Assembly: GCF_000473205.1 (NCBI RefSeq)
Contig: NZ_KI421507.1
Span: forward strand, 3,829,057 to 3,893,056
Direction: 5' to 3'
DNA length: 64,000 nucleotides
Source of the DNA: Pseudophaeobacter arcticus DSM 23566
Lineage (GTDB): Bacteria > Pseudomonadota > Alphaproteobacteria > Rhodobacterales > Rhodobacteraceae
In this document: positions 62,576-64,000 of the stretch, piece by piece
Layout of the letters: each line of letters begins with the position of its first letter
How positions within the stretch are numbered: position 1 is the first letter of the stretch
The notes under the pieces: model-generated
What the model was told of the DNA's origin: nothing
Databases searched by the model: none
Seen by the model: the letters and a program-made list of their open reading frames with translations, nothing else
Position numbers and translations under genes: made by a program

Positions 62576-63382
62576 TCATTGCCCCGCAATGCCGGGACCC
62601 TTTGGGTCAAGAGCCTGCAACAGCTCAAGATGCGTTGCGGGGGCTGCCGCCACAACCCCATCCAACAGAGGCGTTGGATTGTTGAACAGCAAAGGCCTGT
62701 TCAGCCGGTCGCTGATTAGCCCGCCTGCTTCGCGCAGGATGAGATCGCCGGCGGCAATATCCCATTCCCAGCTGCGCCGCAGTGTCAGCATGGCGCTGTA
62801 GCCCCCGTCCGCAACGCGGGCCAGCCGATAGGCCAGCGACGGGCGGTAGCTGCGGTGAAAGGCTGGTGCGGCCCCCCCCAGCCAGTGCTGCGCATCAAGG
62901 TTTGGCTTGGCGGTGAGGACCTTTGCAGCACTCAGCGCTGCGGGCGCCGCTACCGAGATCGCTGCCCCATTGCAAAAGGCGCCATCACCTTTGGCAGCGG
63001 TATAGAGCAAATCCCGTTGCGGCAGGTAGATCACCGCTGCGGTGACCTCACCACGATCTGCCACCGCCAGGGAATGCGCCCAGGTGGCTGAGCCTTCGGC
63101 AAAGCTGCGGGTGCCATCAATAGGATCAATGATGAAGACCCGGTCTTTGCTCAACCGCGCGGCGCTGTCCTCGCTTTCTTCAGAAAGCCAGCCGTAGTCC
63201 GGCCGCGCCTGTGGCAGCATGGTTTCAAGCATGGCATTTACCGCCAGATCGGCCTCTGTCACCGGGCCCTGGCCGTCGGGTTTGTCCCAGCGCTGGGCGG
63301 ATGGCCCGGAGTATTTGAGCGCGATATCGCCTGCGGCCCTGGCGGCCGAGATCAGGAGAGTGAGGTCTTCAGCTGCCGGCAA
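62576..63382 (-). CDS. cysQ: 3'(2'),5'-bisphosphate nucleotidase/inositol monophosphatase family
   Basis: 268 aa. Lithium-sensitive magnesium phosphatase fold: WLSEESED (metal Glu), DPIDGTRSF, and WEWDIAAGDLILREAGG. It probably recycles PAP from sulfate assimilation. The start is TTG 63382: an in-frame TGA lies two codons upstream and the first ATG is too far inside, while AAGGA stands 7 nt before the TTG. It overlaps pmbA by 14 bp. Confidence 0.87.
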   Translation of the reverse strand: MPAAEDLTLLISAARAAGDIALKYSGPSAQRWDKPDGQGPVTEADLAVNAMLETMLPQARPDYGWLSEESEDSAARLSKDRVFIIDPIDGTRSFAEGSATWAHSLAVADRGEVTAAVIYLPQRDLLYTAAKGDGAFCNGAAISVAAPAALSAAKVLTAKPNLDAQHWLGGAAPAFHRSYRPSLAYRLARVADGGYSAMLTLRRSWEWDIAAGDLILREAGGLISDRLNRPLLFNNPTPLLDGVVAAAPATHLELLQALDPKGPGIAGQ

Positions 63383-64000
63383 GGGTCATTCCTTCGACCA
63401 TGAGCGAGGGCACCACCCGCGACAGGTAGCTGCGGGCGTCATTTGCCGGTGTCAGAGTTTTCAGCATGTCCCGCAGATTGCCCGCGATGGTGCATTCATT
63501 CACCGGATAGGCGATCTCACCGTTTTCGACCCAATAGCCCGAGGCCCCGCGCGAATAATCGCCGGTATTGGGATTGATGGTTGAGCCAATAAGCGAGGTC
63601 ACCAGCAGACCGGTGCCCATGCCCGCGATCAGCTCGTCGCGGCTGTTCTGGCCGGGGGTCAGCGCGATGTTCCAGTTTGACGGCGACGGCACAGAGCCAA
63701 CACCCCGTGCCGCATTGCCGGTGCTTTGCAGGCCCAGTTTGCGGGCCGAGGCCAGATCCAGGGTCCAGCTGGTCAGGATACCATCCTGAATGATGGCACG
63801 TCGTTGGGTGGGCAGGCCTTCGCCGTCAAAGGGGCGTGACCCGGAAATCCGGGCGCGATGGGGGTCCTCGATGACCGACAGTGTTTCGGGCAGGATCTGT
63901 TCGCCCACCGCGCCCTGCAACCAGGAAGATCCACGGGCGATGGCAGCGCCATTGGCGGCGGAGAGCAGGTGACCGATCAGCGATGACGATATCCGCTCGT
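63369..64000 (-). CDS. pmbA: TldE/PmbA metalloprotease, C-terminal part only
   Basis: The frame is open to the right window edge, so only the last 210 or so residues are seen. Blocks typical of PmbA/TldE: SLIGHLLSAANGAAIARGSS, then GEGLPTQRRAIIQDGILTSWTLD, and the glycine-rich NPNTGDYSRGASGYWVENGEIAYPV near the end. TldD/TldE is a heteromeric protease that degrades or matures small peptides such as CcdA and microcin precursors; TldE itself lacks the metal site. First gene seen of the operon leading to cysQ and lpxK. Confidence 0.93.
   Translation of the reverse strand, partial: ERISSSLIGHLLSAANGAAIARGSSWLQGAVGEQILPETLSVIEDPHRARISGSRPFDGEGLPTQRRAIIQDGILTSWTLDLASARKLGLQSTGNAARGVGSVPSPSNWNIALTPGQNSRDELIAGMGTGLLVTSLIGSTINPNTGDYSRGASGYWVENGEIAYPVNECTIAGNLRDMLKTLTPANDARSYLSRVVPSLMVEGMTLAGS

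Overview
The window (about 60% GC) reads as chromosomal DNA of an alphaproteobacterium of the Rhodobacterales, most likely the marine Roseobacter group (Ruegeria/Phaeobacter/Leisingera-like; genus not resolvable by eye). The evidence is the petPR regulator pair, a bc1-type petABC operon, a CcrM (GANTC) methyltransferase, Rhodobacteraceae-style gene order, many 4-bp ATGA start/stop overlaps, and a dispersed intergenic repeat. It is dense housekeeping and catabolic DNA. I see no prophage, insertion sequence, CRISPR array or rRNA. There is one tRNA, tRNA-Lys(UUU).

1-8000: 3' end of gltB; mtgA; a GST; queG; a lone HyuA-type hydantoinase/oxoprolinase; an msrB-msrA operon; an EamA exporter; HU. 8000-11400: AMP nucleosidase and adenine deaminase, overlapping by 4 bp (AMP to adenine to hypoxanthine). 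11500-13300: a LysR regulator divergent from a class II aldolase, with a nearly perfect 25-bp operator between them. 13300-18700: a GlxA/CdhR-type AraC regulator divergent from an acyl-CoA dehydrogenase, a SelW-like protein, an NDP-forming acyl-CoA synthetase and a CaiD-like carnitinyl-CoA dehydratase; this looks like a carnitine/betaine-type CoA catabolic operon. 18900-23900: a YeeZ-like epimerase, then the opposite-strand operon HDAC-like hydrolase, xseB, ispA, dxs (isoprenoid precursors). 24100-27600: petP-petR, ilvE, and the ohr/ohrR peroxide pair with a perfect operator.

27600-33000: EamA exporter, malonyl-CoA synthetase, AEC permease, HD hydrolase, aroC. 33000-36500: a TPP riboswitch and the thiBPQ thiamine importer. 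36500-38000: ribH under an FMN riboswitch whose facultative stem carries an alphaproteobacterial palindromic repeat; a GST. 38200-41100: petABC (cytochrome bc1). 41200-43300: mtaB and dapF. 43500: tRNA-Lys. 43800-49000: a periplasmic binding protein, a small ORF plus a DnaQ-like exonuclease, then a two-gene unit: a fused 2-oxoacid dehydrogenase E1 and a FabD-like acyltransferase that has lost the malonyl-binding arginine.

49100-56300: two class III nucleotide cyclases (one fused to DUF427) flank a membrane-bound winged-helix protein with secreted small proteins, rnhB and ccrM; a structured candidate sRNA follows ccrM. 56600-64000: alkB, mutY, a DUF721/DciA-like protein, a DsbA-like thioredoxin, and an envelope operon pmbA-cysQ-(KdtA-like)-lpxK, with pmbA running off the right edge.

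The main candidates for something undescribed are the E1/FabD-like pair with its 12-bp operator or hairpin, the inverted ToxR-type membrane regulator with its secreted partners, the four-copy dispersed hairpin element (one copy supplies the queG start codon), and the repeat embedded in the FMN riboswitch. Functions are assigned from motifs read by eye; no database search was possible.
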